From assembly GCA_001510575.1 (NCBI GenBank), contig LNGK01000008.1, positions 3,833,541-3,897,540 on the forward strand: DNA of 64,000 nt. The letters are read 5' to 3'. The position numbers and the translations under genes are program-made. This document shows, piece by piece, positions 11,757-22,361 of this stretch. The notes beneath the pieces are model-generated. The model did no database searches. It was not told where the DNA came from and saw nothing but the letters and a program-made list of their open reading frames with translations. This stretch comes from Knoxdaviesia capensis (Eukaryota; Ascomycota; Sordariomycetes; Microascales; Gondwanamycetaceae). Position 1 is the stretch's first letter. Every line of letters begins with the position of its first letter.

Positions 11757-12550
11757 TATGTGCCACCAGTCATCTCTTGAAGGCGTGATTGACTTTTCTT
11801 TATCAGATAGCGATCTCTCCGATGAAGCACAAGATGCTGGAACCGTGCGCTTCAACCAGATCGTCAATTACTTTCTACATGTCACCACTACTAGGTCTCA
11901 AGGGCTATACAAACCGTTTGTTCTCGTCTAACTGAAGCCCGATTTCGCACTCTCCCAAGCCTCCAAGGATATATTCGCCAGGAGGTTTTCAACGCTGTGC
12001 AACTCCCTGTCCAAGGCCCTGGGCCGGACCTGAATACATATGACGATAAGGAATAACTTCGGGATGATGTAGTCAACTTTGCCACTTTTCTGGTGGATAA
12101 CTTCTTCAACCCCTGTGAGGCCGTCCTTTCTCCCCTGATTTTCTGTCACTTTTCTTTCTTCGGTGTTTTATATACCCTATGCTATCTGTGCTAATACGTA
12201 CTGTGTCTCTTGCCAGTAAGGCAAGCAGGGGGAGGACGCCTCAAGCTGCCCAATGCAACTCTTCTCATCACACATCAGTGTCTGTTCTTCGGTCCCAATT
12301 GGCCCAGGAGGTAGCCGGCACCACGGAACGGCTCTTAAGCGTCCGGAAGCTATGTTTGATAAGAGATCACCATCGATGTGTCGTCACCCGCCGGTTTGAT
12401 GGGGCGGAAGCAATCGATCGCTTCACAAATCTTGGTCAAAATGCCATGGACGATGATGGTGGCCAAATCATGAACACACAGCTTATATATCTAGAAGTTG
12501 CGCATATTCTTCCTCATTCCCCAATTCAAACAGGCAAAGACTTGGTTTGA
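11757..12550 (+). pseudogene. Degenerate HNH_2-type nuclease gene remnant
   Basis: An HNH core is clear in one frame around 12340-12530: LCLIRDHHRCVVTRRFD followed by LEVAHILPHS, the signature of fungal HNH_2 (PF13391-like) proteins of unknown function. Upstream pieces of the same protein appear in other frames (a start MCHQSSLEGVIDF at 11757 and a DDVVNFATFLVDNFFNP stretch near 12070-12112) separated by stops and frameshifts. One gap looks like a genuine intron (GTGAGG near 12114 to GCCAG near 12216). After the conserved His segment the frame ends with TGA at 12548-12550, and the usual C-terminal half of the family, with its PRN/HxLF-like region, cannot be found downstream. I therefore call it a broken or truncated copy rather than a working gene. 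The full copy this decayed from is not in the window. Confidence 0.55.
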
Positions 12551-13594
12551 GAGATCTGGAGGACAACTCTGTGCAATCTGATGGGTCAACTGCCCAAAAT
12601 CAGCTTGTAGCCCTAAAAGTCTCAGGGTGGCTGAGGAGCTCAATATAAATTTCCTATGTCTCAAGGTTCGCTACATTCATAATAACTTGACACGGCGTTT
12701 ATAAGAAATAATACCCAAGTCAAATACATATCGTTATCAACCTTTCATCCTTCTAAAGTCCTCAATCAGCCTCCATTATGGTTTTTGGTCTACAAGTATC
12801 ATATATTTCATGCTAGAAGCTTGATGCTTGAGTTCCAGTATGATAGATGCATCCGATAAGATACTATTGGACTCTGGGTTGCCATATCGTGGGTCGATAG
12901 TTCTGGACTATAGACAGCCACAGCATTGGCTCTGGTACTATAGACTCACAGTTATCATGCCACCGTTTGCTTCACTTCTTCAAACTCAACCTCAATTATC
13001 AAGACATCATGCGCTCTTGCAAAAGTTCAAACGTGTAAATGGGAAGTCGCGATCCTCAATGTCGTTATCGATAAGATACTGTCAAGATAAGTTAAAATCG
13101 TAAAACGGGTGGGGGCCGGCCAAGTCAAAACTTGCTCAAACTTGCTCACAGCAAATGCACCAACTGAACATACGAATTGCAGTTTCTCTTCTCTAAGTCA
13201 AACATTCTCAACTTCATTTCACTGGCAATTCATCTACGTCCTCGTTCAAGCATCACGAATACAATTTCAAAATGGTCTCAGAATATACATAGCCCTTGTC
13301 CTTCCAACCCTATGAACCGCATATCATCACCTAATGATTCTCTGCTCTTCCCCACAAGGACTTTATTCGAGAATGCGAACAATTGACTACACGTGTCGCA
13401 CAAACGCGAACACATGGATTAACCGGGACGCAAATTCAAAACTGTGAATCAATATCAGCCGTGGGAAAACCGTCCACCCGATTATGCAAAATTCAAAGTC
13501 GATTTATGTACAGGTATGAAAGCAGTGGTAGTGGTTTGTTATCATTCTGTGGTTAGGAGTGACCCTAACCCTATTCCATCAGGAATCTTCCACA
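12551..13594. other. AT-richer intergenic region after the HNH remnant
   Basis: It holds no gene I can support. It is visibly AT-richer than its neighbours, which fits decayed sequence belonging to the pseudogene, and its right end is the 3' side of the copper ATPase gene. It contains a TTATCGATAA palindrome and a telomere-like CCCTAACCCTA at about 13563-13573. Confidence 0.45.
13065..13074. promoter_or_regulatory. TTATCGATAA palindrome (copy 2)
   Basis: Second perfect copy of the 10-bp palindrome, in context CGTTATCGATAAGA. It lies about 520 bp beyond the 3' end of the copper ATPase gene and near the HNH remnant, so a promoter role is less obvious than for the other two copies. Confidence 0.35.
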
Positions 13595-16500
13595 TCAGAT
13601 CTCAATCTTGGTTCCCCGGTAGCCGACAATCGGCACGCGGCTCCGCAGAAGCAGGCTGGAAGTAACAACGCTGATACTGCTCAGGGCCATCGCCAGCGAC
13701 GCCCACACCGGGTCGAGCTGGATATGCTTGCCGCCAGGCGTGAGGGGATACAGCACACCGGCCGCCACGGGCACCGCCACGGTGTTGAAGATGACTGCCC
13801 AGCCGAAATTGACCTTGATGCGCCGCAGAATCGCCCGGCTGAGGCCCAGCAGCGACGTGATCCCGCGAAGATCCGACGTCACTAGCACAAAGTCCGCGCT
13901 AGAGATGGCAATGTCGCTGCCGCTGCCGATGGCGATGCCAACATCCGCCTTGGTGAGGGCCGGCGAGTCGTTGATGCCGTCGCCGACCATTGCCACCTGC
14001 GCGCGCCGATCCCGGTTCCTGCGTTGCCACCAGCGCTGCGTCCGGCCCTCATCTTCGCCGAGGATCGTCTGCAGGTATGTGATCTTGTCGGCCTTCTGGC
14101 CGGGCAGGACTTCGGCGAGCACGTGCTCGGGGTTGATGCCGACGCGCGACGCCACCGCCCGCGCGGTTACCACGTTATCTCCCGAGAGCATCCACACTTG
14201 CATTCCTTGCTTGTGGAGCGCCCGGATGACAGCCGCCGTTTCCGGCCGGATGGGGTCGGCGATGGCGACAGCCGTGGCGAACTTCCACTCGGCATCTTCA
14301 GACTCCGGGGACATGATGGCGATCAGCGCAGTCGACTTGGCCTCGCGCTTCCATTGCTGGATGGTTTCAAAGGCCGAAGGAGGGACCACAACACCATGCT
14401 CTTGCATCATGGCTTCGTTTCCCGCGATCAGCTGCATAGGAGGGAGGGCCGGAGTATCGGCCGAAGCGTCAGCTTCCCGGGGCACATATGAACCCTTCAT
14501 ACCACGGCCCGGGACTTCCTCGACCTCTTCGACCTCCACGCGCTGAGAGGTTTCCTTGCCACAGAATGTCACAATGGCACGAGCAATCGGGTGGCTACTG
14601 TGCTCCTCAACTGCCCGGAGCATGCTGAGAACCTGCGACCGGCGGCTGTTTTCCTCGGCGGCGGCCAGATCATCGGCAAACACCGAATCCGTGATCTGCG
14701 GTTCGCCGCCCATGGTTAGCGTCCCGGTCTTGTCAAACACCACACACTTGATCTTGCTGGCCTTCTCGAAGGCCTCGCCGCCGCCCTTGGCCAGGATTCC
14801 CTGCTTGGCAGCCATCCCGCCACCGACAAAGATGGCAGTCGGGGCGGCCAGAGCCAGACCGCACGGACACGCGACAACGAACACGGCAATAGCGAAGCGC
14901 AGCGCAAACGCAACCCAGCCACCGGTGGTATCGAGGTAGTGGTCGGGTAAAGCTCCGCGGAGACCCAGCGCCATCCAGACAATCCAGCTGGTGATAGCGG
15001 CGAGCACGATGGCCGGAACGAAGTAGGCCGTCATGCTGTCAGCGATCTGCTCCATAGGCGCACGCTTGGTCTGGCCTTCGCGCACAATCTCGACAATGTT
15101 ATCTAGCATAGACTGGCCGCCAAGGCCGGTAATGCGCACAACCACGGGCGACTCTTTGTTGACGGTTCCAGCGTGCACCTTGTCGTTAACGGTTTTGGTG
15201 ATCAGCCGGGACTCGCCCGTCAGGCTGGACTCGTCGAAGCTGGACTGGCCCTGGACGACAACACCATCGGCTGTCGGAGAGGCACCGTTGGGGACCCGCA
15301 CGTGGTCGCCAAACTCGAGGAGGTCAGCAGCAATAACGATATCAGCACCGGCATCGGCACCCGGCTTGCCACCAGCAGCACCGGACCGATCGACGAGAAT
15401 AGCCGTGTCGGGGCGCAGGTTACGCAGCAACTCGACGGCATCACCGGTCTTGGACTTGCTGTACGACTCGATCAGGCGTCCCATCAGCAGGAAGAAGGTC
15501 AAGAACACAACGGTATCGAAGTAAAACTGCGAGTCGGCCACCACGTGCTCCTTGTCCGCGGCAGCAGCAATCATCTGGCCCAGCGACGACATATACGCCA
15601 CGGTGGTTCCCAGCGACATCAGCATGTTCATGCTGCCGAACCGGTAGAACCGCTGGATGATGGGGGTACGGCTGGACCGGCGCCACAGCGCGCGGATCTC
15701 CTTGATGGCACGCACGTGGAACACGTCGGCGCCGTAAAAGTACACGGGCGTAGCCAGGATCGCGAGCGAGACCTGCAGCCGCGACAGACCGGACGTCCAC
15801 GGCTTCATCAAGAACATCTTGCCGTGGTTGGACCCCGGGACCAGGCTCATGTACACGATTCCGAGGACCAGCGTGGGGATGGCCACGACGGTGGTGAAGA
15901 TGATACGGTAAATCAGCTGGCGCCGGTGCTTGGCCTGGATCACCCGCGACCGCTCTTCCAGGGTGGGTGGGTGGAATATGGACGGCGAGAACGAAGGGTC
16001 GGATGCCTCGATGGCGCGGAGGATGTGGCGGATGGTGAAGGCCGGGGCGTCCGGCTCGTACGTGATTTGGGTTACGGGGTTGGTGATTGTGGCCTCGGAT
16101 GTGACTTGCAGACGGTCGCCGAAGCCGTCGAGGGCGTGGCGCACCCGGCTGGGGCAGTGGTCGCAGAACATGCCGTCGATCTTGATCTCGACAGTCCGCC
16201 GCAACGGCTCAGCATCTTCTTCACCGGCGGGTACAGTACCAGTGGCAGCGGGCTGTGGGGTGATTTCCACAACACGGTCCAGAGTGGCGTCGTAGCCCAT
16301 GTCGTTGATGGTCTCAATGATCTCGGTCTCACCGCCCTGGCGGGTGTACTCGACGGTAGCGCTGTTGGTTACCAAGTTCACGGCGATGCTGGTGAGCCAC
16401 GGGAACCCCGGGCCGGTGAGCTGCTCGGTGATGGTGTTAGAGCAGGCGGCACAGGTCATGCCGCCGATGGCCAGGGTGGCGCGCCACTTCTGCTCGGGGG

Positions 16501-17197
16501 TGGCGGCGGCATCGCAGACGCTCTCGAGCTCGGCCACGGCGACGTTTGGTCCCTGGCCGGCTTGTTTCAACGGATCTGCGGATGATTTGGTGGCAATCAG
16601 CGTGCTGGTGGTGCTGAAGATGGATGGCGCAGGCATGGTATCGGAAAACCCGGACTGGCGGCGAAGGCCGTCTTTCTCGGACGAGGTACCAGAGCGGCAC
16701 TGTTCGCAGTTGTCCAGGTGGGCTTTGCGCTGTTGGTTCGCCGCAGCGGCGGACGCAGACCGTGTCCACGATGGCAGCTGAAGCCATCCTGGCAACACGG
16801 AGGCCGTGGCGGTGGGAGCAGCGGTAGATGGGCCTGCCGACGAGGAGCTCGACGCGGCGGCATGTTCGGAGTCATACGCCATGGTAGAGGTGGAGGCGCC
16901 GGTGGCAGCAGGACCGTTAGCAGACGCTGTCGATGTTACGGAGTTCACCTCGAAGCCAGCAGCGACGAGACTGGCCAATAGGGGGCGGAGGGCGGTGCGG
17001 GTGGTGTCGAGGTGCTCAATGGTGACGACGGAGGTGACGATATTCGGCGAGACCCAGAGGGCGTCCTTGCCCCAGCACTCTTCGACGACAGTCTGGATGG
17101 ACGAAACGCACGACGGACAGTGCAGGTTGGTGAGGAGGATGCTGGTTGTGGCGTGGCGCGGCGACGGGCCGGTAGTGGGAGTGAATGAGGGGGCCAT
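13595..17197 (-). CDS. crpA: Copper-exporting P1B-type ATPase (CrpA/Ccc2-like)
   Basis: Intronless, 1,200 residues. It pumps Cu(I) across a membrane using ATP. Motifs in order: a heavy-metal-associated CxxC (CPSC, residues 27-30), a stray CEQC (164-167), a classical GMTCAAC domain (Cys 249 and 252), a third domain with CDHC (345-348), the actuator TGES (660-663), the metal-channel CPC (777-779), the phosphorylation site DKTGTLT (822-828), the P1B SHP motif (868-870) and the hinge GDGINDSP (1072-1079). About eight membrane segments are visible, six before the phosphorylation site and two near the C-terminus. The start LLTNLHCPSCVSSIQ and the several N-terminal Cys sites resemble the Aspergillus plasma-membrane detoxification pump CrpA more than the Golgi pump Ccc2; that assignment is inference. 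Its upstream spacer is long (3.4 kb), as expected for a metal-inducible gene. Confidence 0.88.
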   Translation of the reverse strand: MAPSFTPTTGPSPRHATTSILLTNLHCPSCVSSIQTVVEECWGKDALWVSPNIVTSVVTIEHLDTTRTALRPLLASLVAAGFEVNSVTSTASANGPAATGASTSTMAYDSEHAAASSSSSAGPSTAAPTATASVLPGWLQLPSWTRSASAAAANQQRKAHLDNCEQCRSGTSSEKDGLRRQSGFSDTMPAPSIFSTTSTLIATKSSADPLKQAGQGPNVAVAELESVCDAAATPEQKWRATLAIGGMTCAACSNTITEQLTGPGFPWLTSIAVNLVTNSATVEYTRQGGETEIIETINDMGYDATLDRVVEITPQPAATGTVPAGEEDAEPLRRTVEIKIDGMFCDHCPSRVRHALDGFGDRLQVTSEATITNPVTQITYEPDAPAFTIRHILRAIEASDPSFSPSIFHPPTLEERSRVIQAKHRRQLIYRIIFTTVVAIPTLVLGIVYMSLVPGSNHGKMFLMKPWTSGLSRLQVSLAILATPVYFYGADVFHVRAIKEIRALWRRSSRTPIIQRFYRFGSMNMLMSLGTTVAYMSSLGQMIAAAADKEHVVADSQFYFDTVVFLTFFLLMGRLIESYSKSKTGDAVELLRNLRPDTAILVDRSGAAGGKPGADAGADIVIAADLLEFGDHVRVPNGASPTADGVVVQGQSSFDESSLTGESRLITKTVNDKVHAGTVNKESPVVVRITGLGGQSMLDNIVEIVREGQTKRAPMEQIADSMTAYFVPAIVLAAITSWIVWMALGLRGALPDHYLDTTGGWVAFALRFAIAVFVVACPCGLALAAPTAIFVGGGMAAKQGILAKGGGEAFEKASKIKCVVFDKTGTLTMGGEPQITDSVFADDLAAAEENSRRSQVLSMLRAVEEHSSHPIARAIVTFCGKETSQRVEVEEVEEVPGRGMKGSYVPREADASADTPALPPMQLIAGNEAMMQEHGVVVPPSAFETIQQWKREAKSTALIAIMSPESEDAEWKFATAVAIADPIRPETAAVIRALHKQGMQVWMLSGDNVVTARAVASRVGINPEHVLAEVLPGQKADKITYLQTILGEDEGRTQRWWQRRNRDRRAQVAMVGDGINDSPALTKADVGIAIGSGSDIAISSADFVLVTSDLRGITSLLGLSRAILRRIKVNFGWAVIFNTVAVPVAAGVLYPLTPGGKHIQLDPVWASLAMALSSISVVTSSLLLRSRVPIVGYRGTKIEI

Positions 17198-17344
17198 TTT
17201 CGAAAGAAAGGGGGGGGAGACGGAGAACCGGGGGGGGCTCTCACTCTCCTTTTATATATTATTCTGGGGGAGTAAGGTGGTGTTTACGGGATTGGTCGTC
17301 CTGTTTGGGACAGAGGTTCGCTCTTGGCTCGGAAGGGAGATGAT

Positions 17345-17364
17345 ACACACACACACACACACAC
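17345..17364. repeat. (AC)10 microsatellite
   Basis: Ten AC units about 150 bp upstream of the copper ATPase start codon, within its probable leader or core promoter. Confidence 0.9.
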
Positions 17365-18911
17365 CCACCAGGGAGAAGGGGGTGAGTCTTGAGTGACTGA
17401 TGGTGTGGGAGTGTGGAATTCAGTCGAGATTGCGGGAAGATCTTGACAACAAAAACCGCCCTTGGGATCGAAGACAAGAATACGGGCAAGCTGAAAAGGA
17501 GAGGGGGCAGTCAATGTTAGTAAGGACTGGTTCGCAGGTAAGTGGTTCTTCCGGTGGGAAACTCGGAGGACGCTGTGAGGGCAGGAAGGTCAAGTTTGGG
17601 TGCCTTGGGGGGTGAGCTGGATATATTGGGGGGGGTGTTGGCAGTGCAGGTGAGTGAGAGAGAAGTGGGAGAGCGGGCCGGAGACGAGGATTATATATTG
17701 CCAGGCGGGACGAGAATGGCCGTGACGAAAGGCCACTTTGTGGTGGTGGAGAACTGGGGAACCACCACTCTATCACAAAATCTGAGTGTGTGTGTGCAGT
17801 GCATCGCTGCGCTGGCTTTCCACTCCATCCACCCATGCAATATCGCCCTGCAGCGATGTGTCACTACATGTCGGAACACTTGTCCTCGGCGATTGGCGGC
17901 CATGGGACGTTATGTGTGTGTGTGAGTGAGAGTGGCCTGGCCTCCGATTTGTCCGGGATCCGGTGAGATTTTCGAGTTGAAGGGGCTATCTATTCCCTCA
18001 ACCTGGCACTTAGGGCTCTTCGCGGACATTCCAGCACCGTCTCTCTTTGATCTCCTTTCTGTTCCTGTGGTCTCTGAGATCCGGGTTCTGGAATGCAGAG
18101 CGATGGGCAGTGCCTTTGGCTTCGGAATGGGGGAGTCGCGGGTCCGGGGCTTTTGCCATCTCCTCTCTGGGCACAACACAGCACAACACAGCAGGAAAAA
18201 GAGTTGGGGATGTTGGGGAATGTGAAGTACTCAATCCTTCATGATAGGGGAAAGGCTTGTCCTCCAGCCGAGTCGGGCACTGCCGGGATCAGGGGGAAGG
18301 GAAGAAAGGAGAGATTCACGGTTTTCTTTGGTTGTCTCTTGACTTACCTGATGGGGAAAAGGTACTACTCGCAGAAACTAAAGAGTGGTGAGGCTTCAGA
18401 AGGTAAGTGATCGGATGAAGATACTGGCGATGTTGCCGATAGACGGATATACACGGTGATCACCGCCGAACTGGTGGGAGGAAGATCTGGGGAAAATATA
18501 TGATCTAGGAAAAGCTGATATTCTGCTGTTCTCACGGTTTGTATATATGTTTCAATATGGAAACCAAAATATGTTTGGGGATGGGTTTTATTATGTGACA
18601 GACATTTCTATAATGATTACATTGATCTCGCCCTGCGGCAGAGATCTGATATATATACGACTTCCACAATCCAGGAAGGAGGGGACCCTCGCTCGCTCCT
18701 CCCCTCAGAAGAAAAAAGAAATGAAGCTAAAGTCGGCACAATTCGCGCGATAACGTTATTTGTGGCTCTCCGTCGTATGCACATTATTTAATTATTTTGT
18801 TGTCAGCAGTCTGCAGGGATGATGAGTCTTTGATGGAAGAACAACGCCACCTGAGCCGAGATGCGCCTTCCGGGCAAAGAACCATCTCGGAGTGGTTTCT
18901 GCGAGCGAATG

Positions 18912-19424
18912 GTGACATACTACTCTTCTTTGAACATACGGGCGGCTATTGTTTGTTCTTGTTCTTTCTAGCGATTTCTAATCGGAGATCTGGGTGGTCT
19001 CTCTTGTATCATTTGCAGAACTTGCAGCCACGTTCTTTTTACGGGAAGAACATGCTGGACTCTACATGCGCTTTGCCCAGGTCTTGGGTTAATGACTTCA
19101 GGTTCATGAGTGACTTGTGCGTGTTTACCCGCCTTAATATAACCACATGGCGGGGGCCACCCAAACACACCCCGGAGAACACCACAGAATGTTCCGTGCG
19201 CGGTCTGCCTGTCTGTATAGCGAACCAACCGGAACTGTGGAATGACGAGTTTCTTAGGGACATTCCGATTTGTATCTATTTAACTGGGGAAAAGTCATTA
19301 GCCAAGCCTGGCGTGGCTGCTTTTTTTTTTTGCGTCCGCTCAGTGGTATGGTATGTCACCACTGTATCAGCGGTGAGTTTTTCCTGATATGTCACCAGTC
19401 AGTCCAAAGTTATTGATATGTCAC
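18912..19424. promoter_or_regulatory. Cluster of four TATGTCAC words
   Basis: TATGTCAC occurs at 19352-19359, 19388-19395 and 19417-19424, and in reverse complement (GTGACATA) at 18912-18919. Two of the copies share the longer GATATGTCAC. They lie 1.7-2.2 kb upstream of the copper ATPase. A binding-site array is the simplest reading; the factor is unknown, and the word does not match the copper-factor sites I know. Confidence 0.4.
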
Positions 19425-19457
19425 TGTTTGGTTCTTGCCCACTTGGCGCACTTTCCT

Positions 19458-19520
19458 CATTTGACACACCACGCTTTACCCGGCTCCGTCATTTGACACA
19501 CCACGCTTTACCCGGCTCCG
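19458..19520. repeat. 32-bp tandem duplication
   Basis: The unit starting CATTTGACACACCACGC and ending CGGCTCCG is present twice in a row with a 32-bp period (19458-19489 and 19490-19520), with no differences over the 31 bases shared. The perfect match suggests a recent duplication or selection. Confidence 0.9.
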
Positions 19521-20562
19521 AAAGTGGACCCTCATCTCGCCCATCACATGCCGAAGGGCGCCGGCCTCTGTTGTCTCCAGCCCGGGATACTCTTATTACG
19601 TTTTCGTTTTGCTGTTTTTGTCTCGGCCGGTCCCGGCGAGCGCCGTTGATTTCAAACCCAGTTTCCTGCCGGCTTGTCATTGTCCCCCGGCTCCCGGAGC
19701 ACTTCTCGTGGCTTCTCGCCGGCGCCCCCGTACCGGAGCGTAGCTGATCGGGTGACACACAACATGTTTCCCGGGTGGCCGGCCGGCGATACCAACGGCC
19801 AGTATAGCGTCTGTGGACATGTCCTAGCCCGTTTTATCCCCGGACAAATACATCTCCCGCCCGCTCCGCTCCTTCCAATCCATACCCGCACACACCCCTC
19901 ACACCCAGCGACACACCCGCACTATCGCCGTATATTACCAGTCGCACTCACCGCACTATGCGTCCACGGGATCCTCGTCTCCACAGACTGCACATACAGT
20001 GCCGTCCCCCCGTGCTTGATATGGCTAGATAGCCTCAGCAATGTAATTATCAACACCTCAGCTAACCAAAACTTCCTCGCAATATACCTAGCGCACGCAG
20101 TGTGTCATACGGCCCTTTGCCGTGTTATTGCGAAGGTCAGATGTGTTGTATCGGCTGTTTGTTTGTTTTTTGGTATTTGTCTCTCCGGGGTCCGGTCTGC
20201 CAAACTCTTTTTCTTTACGTTACGGGAATGATCACGGAGCAAAGGCATTCACGCAGTGTTTGAGACGCGGAGGCGTTACGCGGAAACTATAGGTGCAACA
20301 AACGAGCGAAAAAAAACAGGGTAAAAATGCACGCCATCTCCGGCTGCCGAGTCTGTGTAATCATGAAAAAGGAACGGTAACTCTTTGTCTATCATCTATT
20401 TTCTTCATGCCCTTCCTTTCAGTGTGTGCTTAACGAGAGTCAAATCCTTCATATGGGGAACAACCTCCGTGCCCACATATATCCTTTAGCAGACCACCTC
20501 CACCACTCTCTCTTCCACCTCCCCCTCCTCCTCCACCCAGACAACACCCGTAGGCGATCCGT

Positions 20563-22361
20563 TTAACCACCACCGTTGTAGCGGTAGTAGTATCCCTTGT
20601 GGTTATTGTTAGTCTGGCCATAGGCAAGATCCCGTTTCTGTGCCTTGTTCAGCTGCCGTCTCTGCTTATGATCCATATCCCGCTGCAACTTGTCCTTCTG
20701 CAGACTCGACAAACCCGCCAGTCCCTCCGTACCCCGCGGGATCACAGCTGTGCTGGTCCGACCGCCACCTGTGGCAATCAGATCGGTGTTGGTGTTCCCC
20801 GCTCCCTCCTCGTCTTCCTCATCGACATCCGCCATCTCCTCGTCCTCGTCCTCATCCTCGTCGTCGTCGTCATCGTCACGCGCCGCCCGCCGGCCCTGCA
20901 GCGCCATCCGTCCGGCACGCTCCTCGCCGCCGGACGGGTAATGGGTCAGGTTCTGGCGGTAGTAGCGGCTCATCGAGCGGTGGCCGACCGACTTGCCCGA
21001 CGGCAGGTGCATTTCGTAGTCGTCAACAAAGATCGCCCGCGTGAACTTGTGTGTGTGCTCGTGCCACGTCTCGGGCTGGCTGGCCTGCTGGGCCCGCAGC
21101 TTCTCGGCGCGTTCCTTCTGCTCCAGGGTGTTGTCGGCGTACACCGCCGTCAGCTCCGCCGTCTTGACCGAAGACTCCGAGCTGTCGGTCTCCCAGCCAT
21201 CGTCAGCACCGCTAGTGCTGCTACCAGACTTGGTGGGCTTCTTGGACTTGGGGGCCTTGCTCTTGTTGGCGGCATCGGTCTCATCCTCGTCATCCTCCCA
21301 CTCCTCGTCGTCTTCACCATCGCTGTAAGTGCTCCGGAAATCGTAGAACTCGCCAATGTCCAACTGCTCCTCCTCAGTAGTAAAGGGGATCTTGCAGTGG
21401 CCAACATCACGCATGTGAGTTTGGACGGCAAACACGTTGGCCTTGATCTTGGCACAGTACAGGCACTGGTAGCCCAGGTGCACTCGGTCCTGCATCTGCT
21501 TCAGGAGGCCCTCGACGTCCACGAGGTACTGCTTCTCGGGGATGAACATGCCGTGGAACCGCTCCATGTGGCTGAGGTTGAGGTCGATAGTCTGCGAGCT
21601 GAAGTTGCAGAACAGACACGAGGTAAGCGACACCGCAGATTCCTCGCCGTTGGGGATCGGGGTCTTGGACAGGTCGTCGCTGTCCTCGGTTGAGAGAGTG
21701 GCATCAGTCGTCGAAGCCGCAGACGAGCTGCTGGGCTTCGGGTTCGCCGGCCGCTTCACTGGGGATGGCCGCGGGGCCTCCGACAACGAAGTGTGGCGAA
21801 GGCCCTCGACCACATGCGAAAACTCCTTCTCGGCATCCAGGTCCACGCCGCCGTTCTCGGTGTCCTCGTCCTCATCATCTCGGCTGGCGTTGTCGTTCAG
21901 CGGGGCTCCAAACGAAATGGTCGATCCGGCCATCGAGCTCAGCTCGTCGCCGTCCTCGCGTTGGCTAGGGCCACCCCGCGCAGCATTTTGCTTATGGCGA
22001 GCACTGGACAAGTGGTTCTGGTACGAATTCTCACTGTTGTATGTGCGTTCGCAAACGTCGCACGCCCGCTCAAAATACGCCTTATCAGCTTCGGCGGTCG
22101 ACACGGCGCGGGCTTGTAGGACCTTGTCGGTGAAGGTCTCGGCCGTCACGGGAGGGAGCGAAGCAACTCGGCGTTTGAGGTTGTAGCGACTGTGACAGAA
22201 GTTAGAGAAGACCGATATTTTAACGTTTAGGCATCACGATTACCAGGGGAGACCACTTACTGCCAGTCACTCTTCATGTGGCCCTTTTGCAGGTTGATAT
22301 TCCGATACGCAACCTGGCAAGTGTTGCAGGTATACGGATGGGAGACGTCAAGCGACGCCAT
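20563..22361 (-). CDS. REI1: Pre-60S ribosome maturation factor REI1/REH1 (C2H2 zinc fingers)
   Basis: Predicted 575 residues from exons 22361-22261 and 22189-20563 (minus strand), joined across a 71-bp intron (GTAAGT to CACAG) inside the first zinc finger. Finger 1 has Cys 12 and 15 with His 28 and 34 (YTCNTCQVAYRN). Finger 2 has Cys 77 and 80 with His 93 and 99. Two further fingers (CLFCNFSS and YQCLYCAKIKANVFAVQTH) flank the signature MERFHGMFIPEK. An acidic low-complexity stretch and a basic C-terminus rich in Gln, Lys and Arg follow, as in the family. REI1 is a cytoplasmic factor that works late in 60S subunit maturation with the nascent-tunnel region and helps release export factors. 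Divergent from the HECT ligase gene. Confidence 0.9.

Larger units (their letters stand above)
17198..20562. other. Long upstream region of the copper ATPase
   Basis: These 3.4 kb separate the start of the copper ATPase from the 3' end of REI1; both genes read leftward. No coding sequence is supported, although open frames of 185-196 codons occur. It holds an (AC)n tract, four TATGTCAC words, a 32-bp tandem duplication and a T-rich run near 19320. The part nearest the ATPase should be its promoter and 5' leader; the right end should be the REI1 3' UTR. Confidence 0.5.

Noticed and set aside
15173..16585. A 470-codon open frame antisense to the copper ATPase
   Set aside because: Same artefact of codon bias; the sense strand has every motif of a P1B ATPase.
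18797..19387. A 196-codon open frame upstream of the copper ATPase
   Set aside because: No recognisable family, no codon bias like the neighbours, and it spans the TATGTCAC words and a T-run. Treated as chance.
20599..21693. A 364-codon open frame antisense to REI1
   Set aside because: It is the mirror of acidic and low-complexity REI1 sequence, with Leu/Val/Gly-rich composition and no domain.
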